Shown here in pieces: positions 32,732 to 40,572 of a stretch of 64,000 nucleotides of DNA. Source of the DNA: Planctomycetia bacterium (GTDB taxonomy: Bacteria; Planctomycetota; Phycisphaerae; UBA1845; UTPLA1). The notes below the pieces were generated by a model. That model did no database searches and was not told the DNA's origin. It saw only the letters and a program-made list of their open reading frames with translations. Numbering within the stretch: the stretch's first letter is position 1; each line of letters opens with the position of its first letter. Both the position numbers and the translations under genes were made by a program. The stretch covers positions 3,642,470-3,706,469 of the forward strand of contig CP054187.1 in assembly GCA_015200345.1 (NCBI GenBank), read 5' to 3'.

Positions 32732-34084
32732 TCACATGATCGTGAAGTAGACGCTTGCCGCATAGTCGTACAGGTCCGGCGTCACGTTCAGCGGCTCGCC
32801 GAGGTACAGGCAGCGGTTGCGTACCTGGAGGAGCAGATCGCGCGGCTGGCAGCAGCGAAACGGCCGGCCCTTGGCCTTGTAGTGCGTGGCGACGAGGTAA
32901 TCGAGTGCGGCGTAGAAGTCCTTGTTCAGGTCGAATCCCATTTTCGGCGCGACGAAATCGAACAACTTGCGGAACTGTTCCTCCGTCGGGTCCGGGACGT
33001 TGATCTTGTACGGAATGCGCCGCAGGAACGCGTCGTCGCAAAGATCCTTCGGCTCCAGGTTCGTGGAGAAGACAATTAATTGATCGAACGGCACGCGCAG
33101 CTTCTTGCCGTTGGGCAGCGCCAGGAAGTCATACCGCTTTTCCAGGGGAACGATCCAGCGATTGAGCAGCTCGATCGGCTTCATTCGCTGGCGGCCGAAG
33201 TCGTCGATGACCAGGGTGCCGCAATTGCTCTTGAGCTGCACCGGGGCTTCGCACGTTTTGTTCGTGCTGTTGAACTGCACCTCCAGCGCATCCATCGTCA
33301 GCTCGCCACCGACCACGATGGTCGGCCGCTTGATCCGCACCCAGCGTTCGTCAAGCATTTCGTGCTTGTAGATCGTGTTCTTGCGCACCGAGACCTGCTC
33401 GTGCGCGGCCGGGTCGAACAACTTGATGATCAACCCGTCCACGATCAGGCATCGCGGGATGTAAATCTCGTCGCCGAAGCAGCGCGTGATGCGCTCGGCA
33501 ATGCTCGTCTTGCCGTTGCCGGGGTAGCCGTAGAGGAACATGCCGCGGCCGGAGTTGATGGCCGGACCGAGCACCTGAAACATTTCGGGTGACACAAGGA
33601 GGTCATTGAAGGCGCGTTGCAGATCGGCCGCCTGGGGCGTAACCGTGGTGATCGTTTGCGCCGTGACGCCGGCGATGTAGGCCTCGATCGGGACGGGCGC
33701 CGGGCCGACGTAGAGCGACTCGAGCATGAATCGCCGGGCGCGGTCCTTGCCCGCGTCGGTCAGGGTGTAACAGAAATCATCGAGGTGAGCCGTGCCCGTG
33801 TAGACGACGATCTGCTGCTGCTTCAGCCCGGCGAGGTATTCGATGACCGGCGCGGTTGGCAGGCAAAGTTCCTCGGCGATCTGGCTGCCGACCGCGGATC
33901 CGACGCCCGCCAGGTACTTGAGGATGAGCGATTCGACGACGGCGGTATCCAGTCCGGCCTCTCGGAAGTCCTTCGGCGGCTTGGGAACAAAGCCGGAGGT
34001 GGATTTGGGCAGCGGGGTGGAAGCGGCGCTGGGAGCACTTTGCTCCGGTGAAAGTTCGGGTTTGGCCGGTGCGGCGACGCTCAT
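32732..34084 (-). CDS. AAA+ ATPase with N-terminal winged-helix-like domain
   Basis: A 450-residue cytosolic protein. After a Pro/Ser-rich N-terminus, residues ~40-115 look like a winged helix (VVESLILKYLAGVGSAVGSQIAEELCLP, YTLTDAGKDRA). The AAA+ domain (~150-440) has Walker A GYPGNGKTS with Lys192, Walker B TLVIDDFGRQR and a sensor segment IVFSTNLEPKDLCDDAFLRRI containing an arginine finger candidate. C-terminal sequences include CCQPRDLLLQVRNRCLYLGEPL. Related proteins are frequent in planctomycetes near pilus or secretion genes, but no such gene is adjacent here and the substrate is not known. It lies between convergent alr and divergent aroC. Confidence 0.75.
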   Translation of the reverse strand: MSVAAPAKPELSPEQSAPSAASTPLPKSTSGFVPKPPKDFREAGLDTAVVESLILKYLAGVGSAVGSQIAEELCLPTAPVIEYLAGLKQQQIVVYTGTAHLDDFCYTLTDAGKDRARRFMLESLYVGPAPVPIEAYIAGVTAQTITTVTPQAADLQRAFNDLLVSPEMFQVLGPAINSGRGMFLYGYPGNGKTSIAERITRCFGDEIYIPRCLIVDGLIIKLFDPAAHEQVSVRKNTIYKHEMLDERWVRIKRPTIVVGGELTMDALEVQFNSTNKTCEAPVQLKSNCGTLVIDDFGRQRMKPIELLNRWIVPLEKRYDFLALPNGKKLRVPFDQLIVFSTNLEPKDLCDDAFLRRIPYKINVPDPTEEQFRKLFDFVAPKMGFDLNKDFYAALDYLVATHYKAKGRPFRCCQPRDLLLQVRNRCLYLGEPLNVTPDLYDYAASVYFTIM

Positions 34085-34254
34085 GGGGCCTTCTCCTGTC
34101 TCATCGACCTACGAAGGTAAAGGTACGAATCAAACGGCGCGGTCGCGCGTCCGAAGGTCTAGTTCGGCGGGGAGAAAGCGGGGCTTGATGGGCGATGGAT
34201 CGACGGGGTCGGCGTCCTGTAATGGCGGTGCCGGTGCGATGCGTCGGCACGTGT

Positions 34255-34260
34255 ATAATC
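34255..34260 (+). promoter_or_regulatory. perfect -10 box giving a leaderless aroC mRNA
   Basis: TATAAT ends seven bases before the aroC ATG, so transcription would begin at or within a base or two of the start codon. No ribosome-binding site precedes the ATG, which agrees with leaderless translation. The -35 region is not recognisable. Confidence 0.5.
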
Positions 34261-34267
34261 CCGGTCT

Positions 34268-35443
34268 ATGACGCGACTTGATTATCGCACCGCGGGGGAA
34301 TCGCACGGTCCGGCGCTGATTGCCATGGTGGAGGGCGTCCCGGCGGGCCTCAAACTGGATGAAGACGCGATCAACGATGCGCTGCGCCGACGGCAGGGCG
34401 GCTATGGTCGCGGCGGAAGGATGAAGATTGAGCAGGATCGTGTCACGGTGCTATCGGGTGTGCGCAGGGGTGTCACGATTGGTTCACCGATCGCGCTTCA
34501 AATCGCGAACAAGGACTGGCGGATTGACGAGGCGCCGGAGATCAACCGGCCCCGGCCTGGTCATGCGGATTTCGCCGGCGCGATGAAATGGCTGACACCG
34601 GATTGTCGTGCGACGCTCGAGCGCGCCAGCGCGCGCGAGACGGCAGCGCGCGTGGCGGCCGGCGCGGTGGCGGCATTGTTGTTGCGCGAATTCGGCATCG
34701 AAGCAGCCGGCTATGTGACGCGAATCGGTGAAGTGGAAGTGGCGTCCGGCGGGGGCGGGGAAGCGGTCGGATCGGTCGCGGAGATTCGTAGACGTCGTGA
34801 TTCGAATGAGGTGTACTGCGTGGATCCGACGATCGCGCCGGCCATGATCGATGCCATCAAAGCCGCCAAGGCGGCGAAAGACACGCTGGGAGGAATCGTT
34901 GAAGTGTTGGTCACCGGGCTGCCCCCGGGTCTGGGGAGTTGCACCCAGTGGCAGGATCGCCTTGATGGCCGGCTCATGGGTGCGGTGGGTGCGATTCAGG
35001 CGATCAAAGGCGTGGAGATCGGCATGGGGTTCGGCTGTGCCTCACGTCCGGGTAGCGCCGTGCATGACGCTCTGTACTTCGATGCGATGCAGCGCGACAC
35101 GTCCAATTTAGGATTCACCCGGCGTACGAATCATGCTGGCGGGCTGGAAGGCGGCATGACCAACGGCATGCCGATCGTGGTGCGTGCCGCAATGAAGCCG
35201 ATCAGCACGCTGTTGCAGGGCATGGACAGCGTGAACCTGCGCACGCTCGGGGCGGAGCGCAGCGATTACGAACGGAGCGACATCTGCGCGGTTCCTGCGG
35301 CGAGCGTCGTTGTTGAACAGGTTGTTGCCTTCGAGGTGGCAAGGGCTTTCCTTGAGAAGTTCGCCGGTGATACCCTGGACGAGGTGCGGGCAGCCGTTTC
35401 CCATTTCCTTCAGGCGGCCCGTCGCCTGTCGAGCGCGTTGTAA
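34268..35443 (+). CDS. aroC: chorismate synthase
   Basis: A 391-residue enzyme that converts 5-enolpyruvylshikimate-3-phosphate to chorismate with reduced FMN, the last common step of aromatic amino acid synthesis. Signatures are YRTAGESHGPALIAMVEGVPAGL at the N-terminus, RRRQGGYGRGGRMKIEQD, PRPGHADFAGAMKW and RASARETAARVAAGAVA, and AGGLEGGMTNGMPIVVRAAMKPISTL near residue 300. Length matches the family. It starts immediately after a TATAAT and lies 40 bp upstream of the AsmA-like gene, with which it may be co-transcribed. Confidence 0.95.
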   Translation: MTRLDYRTAGESHGPALIAMVEGVPAGLKLDEDAINDALRRRQGGYGRGGRMKIEQDRVTVLSGVRRGVTIGSPIALQIANKDWRIDEAPEINRPRPGHADFAGAMKWLTPDCRATLERASARETAARVAAGAVAALLLREFGIEAAGYVTRIGEVEVASGGGGEAVGSVAEIRRRRDSNEVYCVDPTIAPAMIDAIKAAKAAKDTLGGIVEVLVTGLPPGLGSCTQWQDRLDGRLMGAVGAIQAIKGVEIGMGFGCASRPGSAVHDALYFDAMQRDTSNLGFTRRTNHAGGLEGGMTNGMPIVVRAAMKPISTLLQGMDSVNLRTLGAERSDYERSDICAVPAASVVVEQVVAFEVARAFLEKFAGDTLDEVRAAVSHFLQAARRLSSAL

Positions 35444-35482
35444 CGGGCGCCTTCAGGGCCGCGGCAGCCAGGAGATGATCGC

Positions 35483-37024
35483 ATGATCCTGACCGGACGA
35501 AGCCGAGTCGGTCTCGCAGTCCTGGCGACTCTGATAACGGGCGGATCCATATCCTTCACGTCGGCGTACGGCCTGCGGATCGGGAGCGAATCGTCCCGTC
35601 GCGAGGTGGAAGCGGATCTCACCGAGTTTTTCGAGATGCCCTGCGACGTGGGCAAGATTCGCGGAAGCACCTTCAGCAGCCGGGTTTTTGAAGACGTAAG
35701 TATTTTTCTGCCCGACCGGCGCGATCGCATCTTTCACTGCAAAGCGGCTGTTTGGGAAGAAGAAGGCCGCGGCGCGCATCGGCGTCACACCTTGCGCCTG
35801 CACGATGGCGTCCTGCTGCTCGGAAGCGACCGGTGGGAGCGCGGGGATTATCGCCAGGTGTTTGAATCCGGCCTGGGCCACGACTTTGAAGACCTGCGGC
35901 TGGATCGTGTGGAGATGGACCGGTTCGAGGTCGCTTTCGCGCGCGGCGGTGTGTCGATTCGTTGTCGCCAGACTTCCGGCATGATCGACATGTCCGATCC
36001 GCAGGACGGCATCGCCCGCCTGCACGCCTATGAACTGAATGGGCATTCCATCAGCCAAGGCGTGCAGATTCATTCGCGTTTCTCGCCGCGCCGGGGGGTC
36101 CAGGTGCGAGAAGTCCTGCTGACGGTGCCAGAAGTTCCACTTTCGATCATCGGCCTGGACGGCGTGATGGGGGTGCCGGTTCATAGCGGTCGCTTCGCGG
36201 GAAGTGTGCAGTTTGCGAACGTCTCGGATCGTCCGGAGCTTTGGCTGCGCGGCGATCTGCGCGACGCGAACCTGGCCGAATTGACCCAGCGAATGCCGTT
36301 CGGGCCGCTGGCGGGCACCTTGAGCGTGACCGTTTACGGAGCGCGCATCGCCGATTCGACCGTGACCGACCTGCGCGGCGAAGGCAGAATTCGGGATCTT
36401 GTCCTGGCGCCGTTGGGGCGCGTGCTGGGCGGTGAGCCGCTGGAAGGTCAAGCGACCCTGGCGGTGGATGACGTCGATCTCTCGATGGGAAGCGTCCATC
36501 GTCTGCGTGTCAACGGTTGGGCAACCGATTTGTCCGTCGAGCAATGCCTGAAACCCTGGGGCCGAGGCCGCGCGACCGGCAAACTTTCGATTCGCATCAA
36601 CAACCTCGATGTGGTCGAGAATTCGATCCAGTCGGCGGACATTGTGGTGTCCATCGTTCCGCTCGAGGGGGTAGCCGGAACGATCGATCGGGCACTTGTG
36701 CTGTCTTTGGCGCAGTCGGCTTTGGACTTTACATGGCCTTCGATGCTGCCGCAGGACATGCTCCCGGAATCGATCGAGTATCGACAGTTCGGCGTCCGGC
36801 TGCTGGTTCAGGACAACCAATTGCAGGTGTTGGGGACGCACGGCCGGGGGGGCAACGCAATCCTGACGGTTGCGGTGGGAGGGGTGCCGTTTGAAGTGTT
36901 GAAGGGCCAGTCGAAGCGGTACGATTTGGGGCCGTGGATCCAGTTGCTGCTGGAGCGGCTGCGCGGCATGGATGAAACCCGAGTACGCGAGTGGCTCCAA
37001 CGGGGCACAGATCGGGTTCCGTGA
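35483..37024 (+). CDS. AsmA-like exported protein of unknown function
   Basis: A 513-residue protein with an N-terminal signal or anchor (LAVLATLITGGSISFTSAYGL) and a long, mostly beta-rich body without catalytic motifs. Segments such as LRLDRVEMDRFEVAFARGG, GPLAGTLSVTVYGARIADSTVTDLRGEGRI and TGKLSIRINNLDVVENSIQSADIVVSIVPL resemble the repeated beta-groove of AsmA/TamB/YhdP-like proteins. Such proteins are thought to bridge the periplasm in lipid transport or envelope assembly. It may share a transcript with aroC. The assignment rests on general pattern only; no family signature is certain. Confidence 0.5.
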   Translation: MILTGRSRVGLAVLATLITGGSISFTSAYGLRIGSESSRREVEADLTEFFEMPCDVGKIRGSTFSSRVFEDVSIFLPDRRDRIFHCKAAVWEEEGRGAHRRHTLRLHDGVLLLGSDRWERGDYRQVFESGLGHDFEDLRLDRVEMDRFEVAFARGGVSIRCRQTSGMIDMSDPQDGIARLHAYELNGHSISQGVQIHSRFSPRRGVQVREVLLTVPEVPLSIIGLDGVMGVPVHSGRFAGSVQFANVSDRPELWLRGDLRDANLAELTQRMPFGPLAGTLSVTVYGARIADSTVTDLRGEGRIRDLVLAPLGRVLGGEPLEGQATLAVDDVDLSMGSVHRLRVNGWATDLSVEQCLKPWGRGRATGKLSIRINNLDVVENSIQSADIVVSIVPLEGVAGTIDRALVLSLAQSALDFTWPSMLPQDMLPESIEYRQFGVRLLVQDNQLQVLGTHGRGGNAILTVAVGGVPFEVLKGQSKRYDLGPWIQLLLERLRGMDETRVREWLQRGTDRVP

Positions 37025-37197
37025 CCCGTGTTTGGCAGTCTGAACCCGGGCGATTCCGGGGTAGATTGCCTCGGGCCTCACGGACGTAAGTTTCGCAGGC
37101 AAATATGGTTACGAGACAAAGTTCCGGGGGGAGTAATTCGACGGACAATGATTTTTTGCTTCGATGAGCGCATTTTCGTGAATTTCGGCAGTTTTAA

Positions 37198-37226
37198 TTG
37201 CTAGCGCCCGAGACTGTAGCAATAAT
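37198..37226 (+). promoter_or_regulatory. candidate promoter for the HTH gene
   Basis: TTGCTA (four of six), 17 bases, then AATAAT (five of six), predicting a start near 37233 and a leader of about 46 bases. Confidence 0.35.
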
Positions 37227-37278
37227 GCGCGAATCGTCCGGTTCGCCGAGCGTGACACGGACGACAAAGGAGTGATTT

Positions 37279-37563
37279 ATGGCAGATATCTTTTCGGTCG
37301 AGAAATCGCAGCTCCGTCGTTTGATGACGCTTTGTCGTCATCTTCAGCCGAAAACGGGTACGCCCATGTCGCAACTGATGGCGAAAGGAAAGGCCTCGCG
37401 ACGGACGATCTACCGCGATTTCGTGAGTCTGAAGGAATTCGGCATCAAGGTCGAATTGTGCTAGGGCGGGTATTACATCCGCCAGTCGACCGCCAAGTGC
37501 AAGCAGATGTTTGTCGACAGCTTGCGGAAGTCCCTCGATAAGCTGATCGCCAGTTGCATGTAG
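37279..37563 (+). CDS. small DeoR-type HTH protein with in-frame TAG
   Basis: ATG 37279 has a perfect AAAGGAG six bases before it. The first 61 residues are an HTH_11-like DNA-binding domain (LRRLMTLCRHLQPK, ASRRTIYRDFVSLKEFGIKVEL) and end at TAG (37462-37464). In the same frame 32 more codons follow to a second TAG: they begin GGYYIRQST, exactly the conserved wing that follows this helix in the family, and 28 of 32 have G or C at the third position. So a 94-residue protein has been interrupted by an amber codon, or the short product is the functional one. Convergent with the phosphoesterase gene. Readthrough, mutation and sequence error are all possible. Confidence 0.55.
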
Positions 37564-37706
37564 TTGGTACGCAGCCATGGTCGTCTGGGCGAGGCGTCGA
37601 GATTGAACCGGAACCGTCCCGCCGTGGCAGGTTCGTGGTTCGTGGCTCGTAGCATGCCCGGGATGCATGTGCCGACGAGCAAGGCCGTTGTGCATCTGCC
37701 GTGCCG

Positions 37707-38579
37707 TCAGAGGATTGCAACAAACTTTCGAATGTTGCGAATCAGGTCGTCCGCCGAGAGTGGTCTCGACAGGTCGAACGGCAGAAAGCTGCCGTGGTTG
37801 TGTTCGCTGGCGAGGATGATCAGCCGGTCGAACAGCAGCACGTAGCCCATCTCCTGCGGTTGATGGCCCGTCATGAATACGTCGACCTGGAGCCTGGCCG
37901 CCATGGCGTCCAATTGCTCGCGCGAGTGTCGCCGCCCCCAGACGAGATTGAAGATGCTTCGATCGGAGGCGAGTGCTTCCCGCGTGGGCGCGCGCTCAAA
38001 GATTGAATAATCAAATTCGGCCATGTCGTGCGCGTTGGGCAGCGAGTGCGTCATCCAGACGCGGTTCTCTGTTCGCACAGCCAATGGAAACGATGCGATA
38101 AACTCATTCAGCGCCGACAGCACGTCTGCGGCGCGGGATTCTCCATAGGCTGCGGCCACGGATCGATTGAATTCATCGATCACCAAGCGGCCGTTCTTCG
38201 CGATGGGGTAGCCGGTGAGCTGCGCCAGCTCGTGATTGGACTGGAGAAAATGCACCTGTTCCGGGAACTGGCATTTGTATCGCGCCGCGGCGAGGGCCAG
38301 TTCGTGCGAACGATCCAGTTCGCGCGTGTTTAACTCCGCGTGCACCAGTTCATGCAGGATGACGTGCCGCGCGCTGGCGCGGTCCAGCATCGCGTAGTGC
38401 GTGAGCTTGTCGAAGTTCTTGCGATTACCGTGCAGGTCGCCCGTCATCACGCACTGGCCGTACCCCGGGAGGACGATGATGCCGCCCTGGCGAAACGGGT
38501 CGTCGCGATTCAGAGCCGCGGCCTGAAGGAAGGCGTCGATGGCGGAGGGAGCGTCGATTTGGGGGGCGAACATGCTCAC
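37707..38579 (-). CDS. calcineurin-like metallophosphoesterase
   Basis: A 290-residue protein with the dimetal phosphoesterase signatures: GDLHGN at 47-52, the HELVHAELN region with NHEL after SNHEL (~115), and a C-terminal MTGHQPQEMG near 240, all of which supply metal ligands. It resembles the serine/threonine phosphoprotein phosphatase group. Its start codon overlaps the stop of the upstream kinase gene by four bases, so the two are likely translated together and may form a kinase/phosphatase switch. The 38579 ATG and the one two codons later (38573) are equivalent choices. Confidence 0.8.
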   Translation of the reverse strand: MSMFAPQIDAPSAIDAFLQAAALNRDDPFRQGGIIVLPGYGQCVMTGDLHGNRKNFDKLTHYAMLDRASARHVILHELVHAELNTRELDRSHELALAAARYKCQFPEQVHFLQSNHELAQLTGYPIAKNGRLVIDEFNRSVAAAYGESRAADVLSALNEFIASFPLAVRTENRVWMTHSLPNAHDMAEFDYSIFERAPTREALASDRSIFNLVWGRRHSREQLDAMAARLQVDVFMTGHQPQEMGYVLLFDRLIILASEHNHGSFLPFDLSRPLSADDLIRNIRKFVAIL

Positions 38580-39571
38580 GATGGGGTCTCCGGACCGCTG
38601 CGACGCTCGGGCGAATGATGAGGATTGATGATTTCCGAAATCGCGGAGTAGTCAAGGGAGTCGTCGCTCGTCGGCGGTAATGCGGTAGTCGGTGTGCTTA
38701 CGTCTGGCACGGCTGCCGGTTCGGATTTTTGCCGAGACGCCTGATCGGCCAGGCGCTGCGCGACCGGGAGCAGCGCCGAAAGCCTTCCCCGCACCTCCGC
38801 CATGTCGCGCGGTCGAACCTCCCGGTCGTAGGCGCAGCAGGCCATGACCAGCCGGGAGAGCGCCGGCGGCAGGGTCGGGTCCAGATCGAGCGGGGCGGGT
38901 GGAGGTTTCGCGGAGCTGGCCACGGTGCCTCGGGTCCGGCCGTGTCGTGTGATCAGCGTCGGGTACGTCTGGCCGGTCAAAGCCCAATACAGGGTCGCGC
39001 CGAGATTGAACACATCGGTCTGCTGGGAGAGCGAACGCCGCTCGACCTGTTCAGGAGCGATGTAGTCGGGTGTGCCCTGGATGCGCGGCTTGCGATGGCC
39101 GATCGGGCAGCTCTGGCCGAAATCGATGATCTTGATGGCGCCGTCGGCGGCGACAATGACGTTGGTCGGCTTGATGTCCGTGTGCAGAAATCCTGCCTGA
39201 TGCATGGCGCCGAGGCCTTCGGCGATTTGGATGAACAAGGTGAGCAACTCGTCAAGCCGGTCGGGACGACGGCGATCCAGGCTTAACCCGTCGACGAATT
39301 CCATCAGCACCCGCACCTGCACGAGTTTGAAAAGGCGGCGCGTCTTGAACAGCTCGATCGAGCGGCGCAGGGTCGGATGATTCAGCCGCTGCGAAACGTT
39401 GAACTCGTTGATCGCCTGTTGTAGGAATCGGTCGTCTTCGTTCGCTTCGCGCGTGACGCGTTTCAGCGTATAAAGTTTGCCTGTGGCGACGTGAATTACT
39501 TCGTACACCGCCGAGCGCGCGCCGTCGCCCAGCTTGGTGACGACGTTGTAACCGGGCAGAAGGTCGGCCAC
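38576..39571 (-). CDS. Hanks-type serine/threonine protein kinase
   Basis: A 331-residue cytosolic kinase with domain ~6-265. Visible motifs are the glycine loop LGDGARSAVYEV, the lysine-bearing LYTLKRVTRE, the catalytic loop FLHTDIKPTNVIV (HTD instead of HRD, with Asp, Lys and Asn kept), the metal loop IIDFGQS and the APE-like YIAPEQVERRS. The C-terminal ~60 residues are a low-complexity Pro/Ser/Thr tail with no membrane segment, so the kinase is probably soluble. It heads an operon with the overlapping phosphoesterase. The HTD variant lacks the conserved arginine that normally couples to activation-loop phosphorylation. Confidence 0.85.
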   Translation of the reverse strand: MADLLPGYNVVTKLGDGARSAVYEVIHVATGKLYTLKRVTREANEDDRFLQQAINEFNVSQRLNHPTLRRSIELFKTRRLFKLVQVRVLMEFVDGLSLDRRRPDRLDELLTLFIQIAEGLGAMHQAGFLHTDIKPTNVIVAADGAIKIIDFGQSCPIGHRKPRIQGTPDYIAPEQVERRSLSQQTDVFNLGATLYWALTGQTYPTLITRHGRTRGTVASSAKPPPAPLDLDPTLPPALSRLVMACCAYDREVRPRDMAEVRGRLSALLPVAQRLADQASRQKSEPAAVPDVSTPTTALPPTSDDSLDYSAISEIINPHHSPERRSGPETPS

Positions 39572-39758
39572 CGGGGTTCCTCATGGGGAGATGCGTCTGA
39601 ATCGTCGGGTCGATCACGCTCGGTTTGTTCAATGCAGCCAAGTTTCGCAATCAATGCATATTAGGAACGCCCCAGAGGTCGGTCAACCGCGAGGAGGCAG
39701 CGGGGATCTGCGTTGCCCCCTGGTATGCCCGATCACGAATCGCGCTCACGATCGGTGC

Positions 39759-40514
39759 CTAGCGCTGGATATCGGCCGTCCGGCAGAGACGATGTTCCGC
39801 GGAGGTGAGCAGGGCGATGAAATCGTCCGCGTCCTCCGCGGCGCGCAGGTCTTTAATAAGACTATCGTCTATAAAAAGCCTGCACAACCGGCCCAGGAAG
39901 AGCAGGTGACTGACATGGTCCGGGGCACAGATGAGAAAGAAGAGGTCGGTCAGCCCGCCGGCGCGCTCGCCGAATGCGAGGCCGTTCGACGTGCGCATCG
40001 CGGCCAGCACCGGCTGCTCCAGGTAGATCGGCTTGCGGGGATGGGGCACGGCAACGCCGCGCTCCAGCGCCGTGGAGGAGACTTGCTCACGCTGCGCCAG
40101 CTCGCTGGCCAGGTGCACGGCGTCGATGGTCGGGTCGCACTCCGCGGCGAGATCGGCCAAGGCGCGCAAGAGGGCGGATTTGGTCTTCGGCGCCGTGTTC
40201 AGCCGCACCGCGCGGGGTGTTAAGACATGGGTCAGCAACAGATCCGAAGGCACGGCGGGATGCGGATCGCGCTCACGCCGCTTTGGAAGCGATTCGATGT
40301 TCTTTTCAATCCAGTTCCAGATTTCGCCGGCGCGGAACTCCCACCGGTCCTTGACGCGAAGACCGGGCAGGATGCGCTGTTCGGCCATGCGCACGACTTC
40401 ACGGGTTGAGACGTGCAACGCCTGGGCAACCTGCTGTACCGTCATGATGGAACGGGGCACGTGATTCAACTCCCGTGGTTCGGCGATCGGGTGACCCCGA
40501 ATCGCCTCGTTCAT
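39759..40514 (-). CDS. excisionase-type HTH fused to PTS EIIA (Ntr-like) domain
   Basis: A 251-residue fusion. Residues ~24-75 are a MerR/excisionase-like DNA-binding fold (MTVQQVAQALHVSTREVVRMAEQRIL and WEFRAGEIWNWIEKNI). Residues ~100-250 are a PTS EIIA type-2 domain, with the phospho-accepting His in the motif ALERGVAVPHPRKPIYLEQP. EIIA domains pass phosphate from HPr-like proteins; here the domain probably works as a signal sensor that controls DNA binding. ATG 40514 is chosen; ATG 40445, which begins MTVQQ directly, is equally possible. The gene follows RNase D by about 60 bp on the same strand. Confidence 0.75.
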   Translation of the reverse strand: MNEAIRGHPIAEPRELNHVPRSIMTVQQVAQALHVSTREVVRMAEQRILPGLRVKDRWEFRAGEIWNWIEKNIESLPKRRERDPHPAVPSDLLLTHVLTPRAVRLNTAPKTKSALLRALADLAAECDPTIDAVHLASELAQREQVSSTALERGVAVPHPRKPIYLEQPVLAAMRTSNGLAFGERAGGLTDLFFLICAPDHVSHLLFLGRLCRLFIDDSLIKDLRAAEDADDFIALLTSAEHRLCRTADIQR

Positions 40515-40572
40515 CCATTCTACTCTTTCATCGGTGCTTTTCGGCGGGAAACGGCGGTTCGAATGATGCGAT

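Noticed and set aside
35453-37102. 549-codon minus-strand frame opposite the AsmA-like gene
   Set aside because: No domain and typical shadow composition; the plus frame has a signal peptide and lies just after aroC.
37462-37464. Pyrrolysine or other recoding at the TAG
   Set aside because: No PYLIS-like element or methylamine gene context; mutation or error is simpler.
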